From Apodemus sylvaticus (lineage: Eukaryota; Chordata; Mammalia; Rodentia; Muridae): a DNA stretch of 64,000 nucleotides. Location: NCBI RefSeq assembly GCF_947179515.1, contig NC_067472.1:173143578-173207577 (forward strand). Reading direction: 5' to 3'. A program made the translations under genes and the position numbers. A model generated the notes under the pieces. The model saw only the letters and a program-made list of their open reading frames with translations. It was not told the origin of the DNA and did no database searches. This document shows positions 20,100-32,416 of this stretch, one piece after another. The first letter of the stretch is position 1; the number at the start of each line of letters is the position of its first letter.

Positions 20100-21212
20100 G
20101 GCTCCACCAGAGGTGGAGGGGGAGGACAGATGGCTGAGTGTCATCACTGGTGCCCAACGGTCAGTGTCTGCAACACCCCTGCTTCGTCTGTGAATGAAAT
20201 GAATTATGATTTTCAAGCTCTTGAATTAGAATCTCGGGGAATAGGAGAGTTTTTGCCTACCTAAAAGATGTGGGAACCTGATAGTTCAACAAAAGATGGA
20301 CAAAAAGGTGCATTTTGGGGGGATGATGAATGGAGAGAGACTGCATGGGGACCTTCTCATCATTCAATATCCCAGCTTATTATGGTGCACAGAAGATGTG
20401 GACAGAGTTTTCTTGGAAACAGTGAAATAATTATAATTCTCTGTCTGCACTCAGAAAGTGGAGGCCTTTCTTGTGAGCATGATAGAATATGTATTAAGTT
20501 CCTCTCCTGCTGATAAATTGGATTCTCAATTTAGGAAGGGAACTTTTGGTAATAGAGATATTGAAACAGATGGCCCTGAGAAAGAAGATCAAAAAGGCAA
20601 GGCTTTTGCATTTGAATAGGAACAAAATAGATCTTAAACAAGATGATGGGGACTGTAAAATAAATGGCAGAGGTTTGCCAAATGGAATGGATGCTAATTG
20701 CAAAGATTTTAATAGTACTCCTGGAAGTCGCCAAGCCTCTCCAACTGAAATAGTTGAGCCCCCTGGCCCTAGTGTTAATCCCCCAGAAGGTTTGGGCCCT
20801 CTTCCTAATCCAATAGTGAATAAACTGCTTGTTAAATGCTTTTCAAATCCTGAATCTCAGCATCTGGATGTAATGGACCAAGTTAGTCTAGATTCCTTAG
20901 ACTTTGCCTATAGTGGTAATCAGGTACCCGTGGATTCTTCAGGACCTACTGTAGGCATTTTAGACTACAATTCCCACCATCAGGTCTTTAATAGAACTAA
21001 TGCACTAACATTTCAGCAGTTAAATGGAGCTCCACAGCAGCAATATTCATGAGCAGCAGCTCATCAGTTGCATATAGCTGGTGTATACTCAGCAGGCCTT
21101 GCCCCAGCTGCATTGTGCCAAATCCATGTATTATTAGTGCTGCTCCTTTTTGCACCGACTCAAATACTGCAATAGAATTGGCTTCAGCAGCAGCATTAGC
21201 AGTTCCCATCTA
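20100..21212 (+). pseudogene. Pum2-ps: PUM2-type processed pseudogene, 5' part only
   Basis: Starts with a 5'UTR-like piece and ATG at 20199 (MNYDFQALELESRGIGEFLP), then WEPDSSTKDGQKG, GDDEWRETAWG, SESGGL, NGRGLPNGMDA, GSRQASPTE, NPPEGLGPLPNP, MDQVSLDSLDF, GNQVP and an AGVYSAGLAPAA region. This matches the N-terminal third of the RNA-binding regulator Pumilio-2. It is intronless with several stops and frameshifts (stop at LPT*KMWEPD near 20262, break near 20440-20540, TGA at 21050). The Pumilio RNA-binding repeats and any poly(A) tail are missing; similarity ends near 21212, about 55 bp before an L1. Confidence 0.9.
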
Positions 21213-21267
21213 GATGACTTGTTCATTCTCTTTACTATATGAACATTAGTGTCTCACATCTGCTTTC

Positions 21268-23118
21268 TTTTTTTTAATTTTATTCGATATATCTTTTATT
21301 TACATTTCAAATGATTTCCCCTTTTCTGGTTCCCCACTCCCTGAAAGTCACATAAGCCCCCTTCCCTCCCTCTGTTCTCCCACCCATCCCTTCCCATTTC
21401 CCTGTTCTGGTTTTGCCTTATACTGCTACACTGGGTCTTTCCAGAACTAGGGGCCACTCCTCCGTTCTTCTTGTAACTCATTTGAAGTGTGGATTATGTT
21501 TTGCATATTCCAGTTTTCCAAGCTAATATCCACTTATTAGTGAGTGCATACCATGATTGATCTTTTGAGACTGGGTTACCTCACTTAGTATGATGTTCTC
21601 CAGCTCCATCCATTTGCCTAAGAATTTCATGAATTCATTGTTTCTAATGGCTGAATAGTACTCCATTGTGTAGATATACCATATTTTTTGCATCCATTCT
21701 TCTGTTGAGGGATACCTGTGTTCTTTCCAGCTTCTGGCTATTATAAATAGGGCTGCTATGAACATAGTGGGAACATGTATCCTTATTACATGCTGGGGAA
21801 TCCTCTGGGTATATGCCCAGGAGTGGTATAGCAGGATCTTTCGGAAGTGACATGTCCAGTTTTCTGAGGAACCGCCAGACTGATTTCCAGAGTGGTTGTA
21901 CCAATTTGCAACCCCACCAGCAGTGGAGGAGTGTTCCTCTTTCTCCACACCCTCTCCAACACCTGCTGTCTCCTGAGTTTTTAATCTTAGCCATTCTGAC
22001 TGGTGTAAGGTGAAATCTCAGGGTTGATTTGATTTGCATTTCCCTGATGACTAGTGAAGTTGAGCATTTTTTAAGATGTTTCTCCACCATCCGAAGTTCT
22101 TCAGGTGAGAATTCTCTGTTTAACTCTGTACCCCATTTTTAATAGGGTTATTTGGTTTTCTGGGGTCTAACTTCTTGACTTCTTTGTATATATTGGATAT
22201 TAGCCCTCTATCTGATGTAGGGTTGGTGAAGATCTTTTCCCAATTTGTTGGTTGCCGATTTGTCCTTGTGATGGTGTCCTTTGCTTTACAGAAACTTTGT
22301 AATTTTATGAGGTCCCATTTGTCAATTCTTGATCTTAGAGCATAAGCTATTGGTGTTCTGTTCAGGAACTTTCCCCCTGTACCGATGTCCTCAAGGGTCT
22401 TCCCCAGTTTCTATTCTATTAGCTTCAGAGTGTCTGGCTTTATGTGGAGGTCCTTGATCCATTTGGAGTTGAGCTTAATATGAGGAGACAAGGATGGATC
22501 AATTCACATTCTTCTGCATGCTGACCTCCAGTTGAACCAGCACCATTTGTTGAAAAGGCTATCGTTTTTCCATTGGATGTTTTCAGCCCCTTTGTCGAGG
22601 ATCAAGTGACGATAGGTATGTCGGATCATTTTTGGATCTTCAATCCTGTTCCATTGATCCTCCTGCCTGTCACTGTACCAATACCATGCAGTTTTTAACA
22701 CTATTGCTCGATAGTATTGCTTGAGGTCAAGGATACTGATTCCCCCAGAATTTCTTTTGTTGTTGAGAATAGTTTTAGCTATCCTGGGTTTTTTGTTATT
22801 CCAGATTAATTTGAGAATTGCTCTTTCCAACTCTATGAAGAATTGAGTTGGGATTTTGATGGGTATTGCAATGAATCTGTATATTGGCAAAATGGCCATT
22901 TTAACTATATTAATCCTGCCAATCCATGAGCATGGGAGGTTTTTCCATATTTTGAGGTCTTCCTCAATTTCCTTCTTCAGAATCTTGAAGTTCTTGTCAT
23001 ATAGATCTTTCACATGTTTGGTAAGAGTCACCCCAAGGTACTTTATACTGTTTGTGGCTATTGTGAAGGGTGTCATTTCCCTAATTTCTTTCTCAACCTC
23101 CTTATCCTTTGAATATTT
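21268..23118 (-). mobile_element. 5'-truncated young L1 (ORF2 C-terminal half and 3'UTR)
   Basis: Minus-strand L1 whose 3' end (T-run, AATTTTATTCGATATATC) is at 21268. It covers the 3'UTR (to 21522) and ORF2 back to the RT thumb region near 23118. ORF2 is in several frames: stops near 22500, a shift near 22090-22150 and a small deletion near 22886 (LPIYRF instead of LPKAIYRF). No TSD was recognisable. It lies just downstream of the PUM2 retrocopy and may have replaced or been associated with loss of its 3' part. Confidence 0.92.
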
Positions 23119-24406
23119 TCATATAGCTCAGTTGCATGTAAGGATGATAAATAGTGCTGTTTCAAATAGGAAAAACCCTTTTTGTTTGTTTTATAGTATG
23201 TTTTTATTTTTAAATATATATGACTTACTTCTGAACAGGAGAATCATATGCTGTCATACTTGTTAGATTTCCTAAATTAAAGTGCTTTATCACATTAGAA
23301 GAATGTTTTATAACTCCCTACTAAATTTCTTCATCTCTCATATATTCAATCTTTTCCATAATCCTGAAAGGAAGATAAAGGAAACATGAACACTCTGATA
23401 TCCACAAAAGAAAATAAATTATAAAAATGTAGTGGAAGGTTCTGCTACAAATAAATGGAGAAGCCAAAACATAAACTGGAATTCACTCCACTGATAATTT
23501 CTATATATCCACATGGAGTCCTCTAACTTCAAACTTCAATCAACTAGCATCCCAATGTGTTGGATAACTGTGTCCAGCTCAGGCTTTTCCTGGGTAGAAC
23601 AGCAAGGTATAAATGAAATTCTATCAGATGAAAACATTTAGTTCTATTTCAAATTCAACTGTGGAAAATTACAGTCCCTAGTGACTGCTGATCCAATAAA
23701 TGACTCGTGTCTCTGTGCAGATATACGGTAATTCCATCAGAAAGACTAGAGTGAATCTTCTAGAATTTCTCCATATGGTAACTGATTGATAAAACAATAG
23801 AACAAAATGCACCTCAGTGAGATTTTTGGTCAAGGTGGACACCACCACTCTTTTTTTCCCAAGACAATAGTTTTCATTATTGAGATGATTGGCATGCAAG
23901 TGAATACAACTTGCAGCTATGAGCAGACATTAACAACTAAATTTTCCATCAAGTGCTTATGGAAATTTTGTTCTATGAATGTCTCAGCCATATATTAATT
24001 TCTTTTGCTTTTTTTCTTCTCTTGAGTTTTTTTGAAACAAATATTACACCTTAACCTAAGCTGGTCTGCAATTAATGGTGTGTGCACCATGCCCAGGTCT
24101 CCCTTACTTTTGTCACATCACTAGGACTATTAGTAATATTAACCATAAGATGGCCTATTATATTTTTTCTCCACTTTCACTGACATGATTGAATAAAAAT
24201 TGCACATGGTATTTTTCTTCTGAAGATGTGAAAATTGTGTCTTCTAATAGTCAAGAGGATAATAAACTGAGACACTGAGTCACCTACTATTAAACATGTA
24301 TATATTCTGGTTTGTGGCTAATTATTTTTGGTTTTTAAGTTTTGTGGGTTTTTTGCTGCATTTTTTATTGAAAAGGAAAATAAAAATACTGTATAATAAA
24401 AGTAAA
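23119..24406. other. Non-repeat intergenic DNA
   Basis: No supported gene. The short open frames at 23678-23998 match nothing I recognise. It contains one degenerate B1 fragment. Confidence 0.5.
24022..24107 (-). mobile_element. Degenerate B1 fragment
   Basis: Resembles the complement of B1 with an internal deletion: TTGAGTTTTTTTGAAACAA, then AAGCTGGTCTGCAATTA and GTGTGCACCATGCCCAGG. Confidence 0.5.
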
Positions 24407-25204
24407 GATTTACATGGAAAAGATTTCAGATAAACATGCTAAAATTGACAATTTTCATGGACAATTAAAGAATAAAGTGGTAGAAATGTAAAACATTGCT
24501 AAATTAATTGAAATATGGAATAGAAATATTTTATGATAGAATTGAACATTTGTGTGGAAAATATTTCTGATAAAATTGTAGAAAAATGTAGAAAACCATG
24601 TTAGAATTGAAGATTATCATGGAAAATTTTATATAGATATAATAATGGTAGGCATAAAAGTATTCCTAAATTGATTGAAAGTGGAATTATAAACATTTTC
24701 TGATAAACTTGTACATTTCCATGGAAAATATTTCTGATAAAATTGAAGAAATATATAGAAAAACATGTTAAAATCAAAGATTATGATGGAAATTATACAG
24801 ATAAAATGATAGGGATAAAGATATATCTAAGTTGATTGAAGGTGGAATTATAAATATTTTCAGATAAAATTGAAGATTTACCTGGAAATTATTTCTGGTA
24901 AAATTCCAGAAATATAAAGACAACACCTTAAAATTGACTGTTTCATGGAAAATTTTACATATAAAATGGTAGCTATAAAACTCTAAATTATTGAAGGTGA
25001 AATTAGAAACATTTGTGATAAAATCAAAGATTTACATTGAAAACCTTTCTGATAAAATAGAGGAAATATATAGAAAGATATTAAAATTGAAGATTATCCT
25101 GAAAAATGATGCAGATAAAATTGTAGACATAAAAAAACTTTACTAAATTAATTAAAAGGGGAATGACAAATATTTTCTGGTAAAATTGAAGATTTACATG
25201 AGAA
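24407..25204. repeat. AT-rich tandem array, about five 160-bp units
   Basis: The phrase GATTTACATGGAAAATATTT (with variants) recurs at about 24407, 24544, 24711, 24875, 25029 and 25191, spacings 137, 167, 164, 154 and 162. Other unit landmarks repeat in the same order: GATAAAATTG(A/T)AGAAATATA, AAATTGAAGATTAT, AATTGATTGAA(G/A)GTGGAATTA. Units are diverged. The array ends where the old L1 begins. Confidence 0.85.
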
Positions 25205-25206
25205 AT

Positions 25207-26482
25207 ATTTTGTTAGTCTGTATCTTTTTATTGAGGAGTTGAGTCCATTGTTGTTAAGAGATATTAAGGAATAGTGATTGTTGCTTCCTGTTATTTTTGA
25301 TGTTATTTTGATGTTTGTGTGGGTATCTTCTTTTGGGTTTGTTAGAAGATTACTTTCTTGCTTTTTTTAGGGTGTAGTTTCCTTCCTTGTATTGGCATTT
25401 TCCATCAATTATCCTTTGTCTTGCTGGATTTGTGGGCAGATATTGTGTAAATTGGGCTTTACCATGGAATATCTTGCTTTCTCCATCTATGATGATTGAG
25501 AGTTTTTTCGGGTATAGTAGCCTGGGCTGACATTTGTGTTCTCTTAGGGTCATATGAGGTCTGCCCAAGATCTAGCTTTCATCGTCTCTGGTGAGAAGTC
25601 TGGTGTAATTCTGATAGGTCTGCCTTTACAAGTTATTTGCCCTTTTTCCATTACTGCTTTTAACATTCTTTCTTTGTTTAGTGAATTTGGTGTTTTGATT
25701 ATTATGTGCCCGGAGGACTTTCTGTTCTGGTCCAGTCTGTTAGTAATTCTGAAGGCTTCGTGTATGTTCATGGGCATCTCTTTCTCTAGGTTAGGGAAGT
25801 TTTATTCTATAATTTAGTTGAAGATATTTACTAGGCCTTTAAGATGTAAATCCTCACTCTCATCTATACTTATAATCCTTAGGTTTGGTTTTCTCATTGT
25901 GTTGTGGAGTTCCTGTATATTTTGGGTCACCAGCTTTATGCATTTTGCATTTTCTTTGACTGTTGAGTCAATGTTTTCTATGGTATCTTCAGCACCTGAG
26001 ATTCTTCTATCTCTTGTATTCTGTTGTTGATGCTTGCATCTATGACTCCTGAATTCTTTCCAAGGCTTTCTATCTCCAGAGATGTCTCACTTTGTGATTT
26101 CTTTATTGTTTCTACTTCCACTTTTACATCCTGGATAGTTTTGTTCAGCTCCTTTACTTGTTTGTTTGTGTTTTCCTGTAATTCTTTAAGGGATTTTTGT
26201 GTTTCTTCCTTAAGGACTTTTGCCTGTTAACCCATGATCTCCTGTTTCTTTAAGGGATTTTTGTGTTTCCTCTTTAAGGGCTTTTACCTGTTGACCGATG
26301 TTCTCCTGTTTTTCTTTAAGGGAGTTATTCAAGTCTTACTTGAAGCCCTCGATCAACATCATGAAAACGATATTAAATCCAGCTCTTGCTTTTCCAGTGT
26401 GTTTGGGTATCCAGGACTTGCTGTGGAGGGAGAAATGGGCTCTGATGTTGCCACGTGGCCTTGATATCTGTTGGTAGGGTTC
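25207..26482 (-). mobile_element. Old L1, left part (ORF2 start and ORF1), host of a nested L1
   Basis: Minus strand: ORF2 start region (25207-25330) and ORF1 (about 25350-26490) with several frame breaks (open pieces 25350-25568, 25550-25777 and others). At the ORF1 beginning (MAKGK-type codons at 26483-26497) it is interrupted by the L1 at 26498-32204 and resumes at 32205 with its 5'UTR. Confidence 0.85.
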
Positions 26483-26497
26483 TTGTGCTTGCCTTTT
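26483..26497. repeat. Left TSD of nested L1
   Basis: TTGTGCTTGCCTTTT, identical to 32205-32219. It corresponds to AAAAGGCAAGCACAA at the start of the host ORF1. Confidence 0.9.
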
Positions 26498-26745
26498 TTT
26501 TTTAATTCGGTATTTTTTTATTTACATTTCAAATGATTTCCTCTTTCCTAGCCCCCCCACTCCCAAAAAATCCCGTAAGCCCACTTCTCTCCCTCTGTCC
26601 TCCCACCCACCCCTTCCCACTTCCCCGTTATGGTTTTGCTGAATACTGCTTCATTGAGTCTTTCCAGAACAAGGGGCCATTCTTCCTTTCTTCTTGTACC
26701 TCATTTGATGTGTAGATTATGTTTTGGGTAATCCAGGTTTCTAGG

Positions 26746-29700
26746 TTAATATCCACTTATTAGTGAGTGCATACCATGATTCATCTTTTGAGTCCGGGTT
26801 ACCTCACTTAGTATGATGTTCTCTAGGTCCATCCATTTGCCTAAGAATTTCATGAATTCATTGTTTCTAATGGCTGAATAGTACTCCATTGTGTAGATAT
26901 ACCACATTTTTTGCATCCACTCTTCTGTTGAGGGATACCTGGGTTCCTTCCAGCACCTGGCAATTATAAATAGGGCTGCTATGAACATAGTAGAGCATGT
27001 ATCCTTATTACATGGTGGGGAATCCTCTGGGTATATGCCCAGGAGTGGTATAGCAGGATCTTCTGGAAGTGAAGTGCCGCCAGATTGATTTCCAGAGTGG
27101 TTGTACCAATTTGCAACCCCACCAGCAGTGGAGGAGTGTTCCTCTTTCTCCACACCCTCTCCAACACCTGCTATCTCTGGAATTTTTAATCTTAGCCATT
27201 CTGACTGGTGTAAGGTGAAATCTCAGGGTTGTTTTGATTTGCATTTCCCTAATGACCAAAGAAGTTGAACAATTTTTAAGATGTTTCTCCGCCATCCGAT
27301 GTTCTTCAGGTGAGAATTCTTTGTTTAACTCTGTACTCCATTTTTTAATAGGGTTGTTTGGTTTTCTGGAGTCTAATTTCTTGAGTTCTTTATATATATT
27401 GGATATTAGCCCTCTATCTGATGTAGGATTGGTGAAGATCTTCTCCCAATTTGTTGGTTGCCGATTTGTCCACTTAATGGTGTCCTTTGCCTTACAGAAA
27501 CTTTGTAATTTTATGAGGCCCCATTTGTCAATTCTTGCTCTTAGAGCATACGCTATTGGTGTTCTGTTCAGAAACTTTCTCGCTGTACCGATGTCCTCAA
27601 GGGTCTTCCCCAGTTTCTTTTCTATTAACTTCAGAGTGTCTGGATTTATGTGGAGGTCCTTGTTCCATTTGGAGTTGAGCTTAGTACAAGGAGACAAGGA
27701 TGGATCAATTTGCATTCTTCTGCATGCTGACCTCCAGTTGAACCAGCACCACTTGTTGAAAAGGCTATCTTTTTTCCATTGGATGTTTTCAGCCTCTTTG
27801 TCGAGGATCAAGTGGCCATAGGTGTGTGGGTTCATTTCTGGATCTTCAATCCTGTTCCATTGATCCTCCTGCCAGTCACTGTACCAATACCATGCAGTTT
27901 TTAACACTATTGCTCTGTAGTATTGCTTGAGGTCAGGGATACTGATTCCCCCAGAATTTCTTTTGTTGCTGAGAATAGTTTTAGGTATCCTGGGTTTTTT
28001 GTTATTCCAGATGAATTTGATAATTGCTCTTTCTAACTCTGTGAAGAATTGAGTTGGGATTTTGATGGGTATTGCATTGAATCTGTATATTGCTTTTGGC
28101 AAAATGGCCATTTTGACTATATTGATTCTACCGATCCATGAGCATGGGAGGTTTTCCCATTTTTTGAGGTCTTCTTCCATTTCGTTCTTCAGAGTCTTGA
28201 AGTTCTTGTCATACAGATCTTTCACATGTTTGGTAAGAGTCACCCCAAGATACTTTATACTATTAGTGGCTATTGTGAAGGGGGTCATTTCCCTAATTTC
28301 TTTCTCAGCCTGCTTATCCTTTGAGTATAGGAAGGCCACTGATTTGCTTGAGTTGATTTTATAACCTGCCACTTTGCTGAAGTTGTTTATCAGCTGTAGG
28401 AGTTCTCTAGTGGAGTTTTTTGGGTCACTTAGGTAGACTATCATGTCATCTGCAAATAATGATAGTTTGACTTCTTCCTTTCCAATTTGTATCCCTTTGA
28501 CCTCCTTATGTTGTCGAATTGCCTGAGCTAGTACCTCAAGTACAATATTGAAAAGATAAGGAGAAAGGGGGCAGCCTTGTCTAGTCCCTGATTTTAGTGG
28601 GATTGCTTCAAGTTTCTCTCCATTTAGTTTGATGCTGGCTACCGGTTTGCTGTATATTGCTTTTACTATGTTTAGGTATGGGCCTTGAATTCCTGTTCTC
28701 TCCAAGACCTTAAGCATGAAAGGATGCTGAATTTTGTCAAATGCTTTTTCAGCATCCAATGAAATGACCATGTGGTTTTTTTCTTTGAGTTTGTTTATGT
28801 AGTGGATTGCATTGATACATTTCCGTATATTGAACCAACCCTGCATTCCTGGGATAAAGCCTACTTGATCATGGTGGATGATCGTTTTGATGTGTTCTTG
28901 GATTGGGTTGGCAAGAATTTTATTGAGTATTTTTGCATCGATGTTCATAAGGGAAATTGGTCTGAAGTTCTCTTTCTTTGTTGGATCTTTGTGTGGTTTT
29001 GGTATCAGCGTAATTGTGGCTTCATAGAAGGAATTGGGTAGTGTTCTTTCTGTTTCTATTTTGTGGAATAATTTGAAGAGTATTGGTGTTAACTCTTCTT
29101 TGAAGGTCTGATAGAATTCTGCACTCAAACCATCTGGTCCTGTGCTTTTTTTGGTTGGAAGACTTTCTATGACTCCTTCAATTTCTTTAGGCATTATGGG
29201 ACTGTTTAGATGATCTATTTGGTCTTGATTTAATTTTGGTATTTGGTATCTGTCAAGGAAATTGTCCATTTCCTCCAGGTTCTCCAGTTGTGTTGAGTAC
29301 AGGCTCTTGTAGCAGGATCTGATGATTTTTTGGATTTCCTCAGTTTCTGTTGTTATATCTCCCTTTTCATTACTAAGTTTGTTAATTTGGGTACTTTCTC
29401 TGTGCCCTTTGGTCAGTCTGGCTAAGGGTTTATCTATCTTGTTGATTTTCTCGAAGAACCAGCTCCTGGTTTTGTTGATTCTTTGTATGGTTCTCTTTGT
29501 TTCTATTTGATTGATTTCAGCCCTGTGTTTGATGATTTCCTGCCTTCTACTCCTCCTGGGTGAAATACCTTCTTTTTGTTCCAGGGCTTTCAGGTGTGTC
29601 ATTAAGCTGGTAATGTATCCTCTCTTCATTTTCTTTTTGGAGGCACTCAGGGCTATGAGTTTTCCTCTTAGCACTGCTTTCATTGTGTCCCATAGATTTG

Positions 29701-30546
29701 GGTATGTTGTGTCTTCATTTTCATTGTGTTCTAAAAAGTCTTTAATTTCTTTCTTTATTTCTTCCTTGACCAAGTTATCATTGAGTAGCATATTGTTCAA
29801 TTTCCACATGTATGTGGGTTTTCTTTTGTTTTTGTTGCTATTGAAGACCACTTTTACTCCATAGTGATCTGAAAGGAGGCATGGGATTAGTTCGATCTTC
29901 TTATATTTGTTGAGGTCTATCTTGTGACCAATTATATGGTCAATTTTGGAGAAGTTACCATGAGATGCTGAGAAAAAGGTATATTCTTTTGCTTTAGGAT
30001 AGAATGTTCTATATATATATATATCTGTTAAATCTAATTGGTCCAAAGATTCAATTAATTTCATTATGTCCCTGTTTAGTTTCTGTTTTCCTGATCTGTC
30101 CATTGAGGAAAGTGCAGTGTTGAAGTCACCCACAATTATTGTGTTAGGTGCAATGTGTGCTTTGAGCTTTAATAAAGTTTCTTTTATGAATGAGGGTGCC
30201 CTTGCATTTGGAGCATAGATGTTCAGGATTGAGAGTTCTTCTTGTTGTATTTTTCCTTTGACCAGCAAGAAGTGTCCCTCAGGGTCTCTTTTGATGACTT
30301 TGGGTTGAAAGTCAATTTTATCTGATATTAAAATGGCTACTCCAGCTTGTTTCCTGAGACCATTTGCTTGTAAAATTGTCTTCCAGCCTTTTACTCTAAG
30401 GTAGTGTTTGTCTTTGACCCTTAGGTGTGTTTCCTGTAAGCAGCAAAATGTAGGGTCCTATAAGTTAGTCTATGTCTTTTTATTGGGGCACTGAGTCCAT
30501 TGATGTTAAGAGATATTAAGGAATAGTGATTGTTACTTCCTGTCAT
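26746..30546 (-). pseudogene. L1 ORF2, broken near both ends
   Basis: Start ATG at 30544-30546. The first frame break is a deletion of about 16 nt near 30455, in the region encoding the TDWIRKQDP stretch. A long open frame then covers 30268 to 27008 (1086 codons), including GDFN, SDH, RPISL, FADD and the C-x3-C-x7-H motif. A second deletion near 27070 shifts the last part, which continues 27153-26746. The central RT is otherwise well preserved, indicating a fairly recent insertion. Confidence 0.9.
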
Positions 30547-30614
30547 TTTTGACATTATTTTTTAAATTTGATTGGTTAACTTCTTTTGGGTTTGATGAAA
30601 GGTTACTATCTTGC

Positions 30615-31811
30615 TTATTCCAGGGTGAAGTTTCCCTCCCTGTATTGGTGTTTTCCTCCTATTATCCTTTGTAGGGCTGGGTTTGTGGATAGATGTTGGG
30701 TAAACTTGGTTTTGTCATGGAATATCTTAGTTTCTCCATCTACGGTGATTGAGAGTTTTGCTGGATATAGTAGTTTTGGCTGGCATTTGTGTTCTCTTAG
30801 AGTCTACATGAGATCATCCCAGGATCTTCTAGCCTTCATAGTCTCAGGTGAAAAGTCTGCTGTGATTCTGATAGGTCTTCCTTTATATGTTACTTGGCCT
30901 TTTTCTCTTACTGCCTTTAATATTCTTTGTTTGTTTAGTACATTTGGTGTTTTGATTATTATGTGACGGGAAGTATTTCTGTTCTGGTCTAGTCTGTTTG
31001 GAGTTCTGTAGGCTTCTTGTATATTCATGGGCATCTCTCTCTTTAGGTTAGGGAGGTTTTCTTCCATAATTTTATTGAAGATATTTGCTGGCCCTTTAAG
31101 CTGTAAATCTTCACTCTTATCTATGCCTATAATCCTTAGGTTTGGTCTTCTCATTGTGTCCTGGATTTCCTGGATATTTTGGGTTACAAGCTTTTTGCAT
31201 TTTGCATTTTCTTTAACTGTTGAGTCCATGGTTTCTATGGTATCTTCCGCGTCTGAGATTCTTTCTTCTATCTCTTCTATTCTGTTGTTGATATTTGCAT
31301 CTATGTCCACTGATTTCTTCCCAAGGCTTTCTATCTCCAAAGTTGTCTCCCTTTGAGTTTTCTTAGTTGTTTCTACTTCTGATTTTAGATCCTGGATTGT
31401 TTTGCTTAGCTCCATCACTTGCTTGTTTGTGCTTTCCTGTAATTCTTTAAGAGACTTTTGTGTTTCCTCTTTCATGACCGCAACCTGTTGACCAAAGTTC
31501 TCCTGTATTTCTTTAAGTGATTTTTGTGTTTCCTCATTATTGGCTTTTGTATTCTCCTGGATTTCTTTCAATGATTTTTGTGTTTCCCTTGCAAGGGCTT
31601 CTAACTTTTGATGCATTTTCTCCGGAATTTCTTTAAGTATGTCCTTCATGTGTTCCTGTCCCAGCATCATGACCAGTGATTTTAGATCCAAATCTTCTTT
31701 TACTGGTGTGATGGGGTATCCAGGACATGCTGGTAAAGGAGAATTGGGTTCAGATGTTGCCATATTGCCTTGATTTCTGTTAGTGATGTTCCTGCGTCTG
31801 CCTTTTGCCAT
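30615..31811 (-). pseudogene. L1 ORF1 with premature stop
   Basis: ATG at 31809-31811 (MAKGRRRN). 335 codons cover the coiled coil and RRM core, ending at TAG 30804-30806 where sister copies have Gln in ADLMQTLREHK. The remaining C-terminal codons continue in the same frame to about 30615. Only the C-terminal domain is affected by this stop. Confidence 0.88.
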
Positions 31812-32204
31812 CTAGTTCTCACTGGTGTTAGTTGGTCTTGTCCATGCTGGACTCACCAGTGCAAGCTGCCCCTTCCCAGGTGGCCTCTGGTGCACAGCTT
31901 ACCTCCTGCACTGCCTGGAGACAGGGTGTTGTTGTCCAGGCTGTTCAGACACCGAAGCAGACACCTGAAGGCTCCTGCTGGGGCCCGCTGGATTCACTGG
32001 AGCACACCGACTTCTCCCTGCTGGCCGCCTGGAAGTCCCACTTGCCTCTTTCAGGACTTGGAGATGTGGTGTTGCAGCTCAGGCAGATCTGGATCCGGAA
32101 GCGTAGAGGTCCGAGGGCTACCACCAGAGGCCTCAGGACTGAAGCCTAAGCTCTGTGCCACAGGGAAGGAGCTGTGCTGTGAGCTCCCAGACTGCCTCTG
32201 GGCG

Positions 32205-32219
32205 TTGTGCTTGCCTTTT
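32205..32219. repeat. Right TSD of nested L1
   Basis: TTGTGCTTGCCTTTT; to the right the host 5'UTR resumes. Confidence 0.9.
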
Positions 32220-32337
32220 GCCACCTGGTTATTTCCAGTGCTAGTTGGTATTGTCATTGGCTGGAGTTTGTTCCTCCTTTGGGCCTGTAAGCCTGTGTCT
32301 TTACTCCTCTGACCTCAAAAGTGAAAGCACTACTGGG

Positions 32338-32416
<79 letters not shown>

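Larger units (their letters stand above)
26498..32204 (-). mobile_element. Near full-length L1 nested in the older L1
   Basis: Minus strand. T-run and 3'UTR at 26498-26745, ORF2 26746-30546, ORF1 about 30615-31811, and 393 bp of 5'UTR (31812-32204), so the 5'UTR is truncated. A 15-bp TSD flanks it exactly inside the host ORF1 start. Both ORFs are damaged. Confidence 0.95.

Noticed and set aside
23678..23998. Small genes on both strands
   Set aside because: No family resemblance, no splice or initiation context, and AT-rich composition.
24407..25204. CRISPR-like array
   Set aside because: Units of about 160 bp are diverged along their whole length with no repeat/spacer structure, and the DNA is mammalian.
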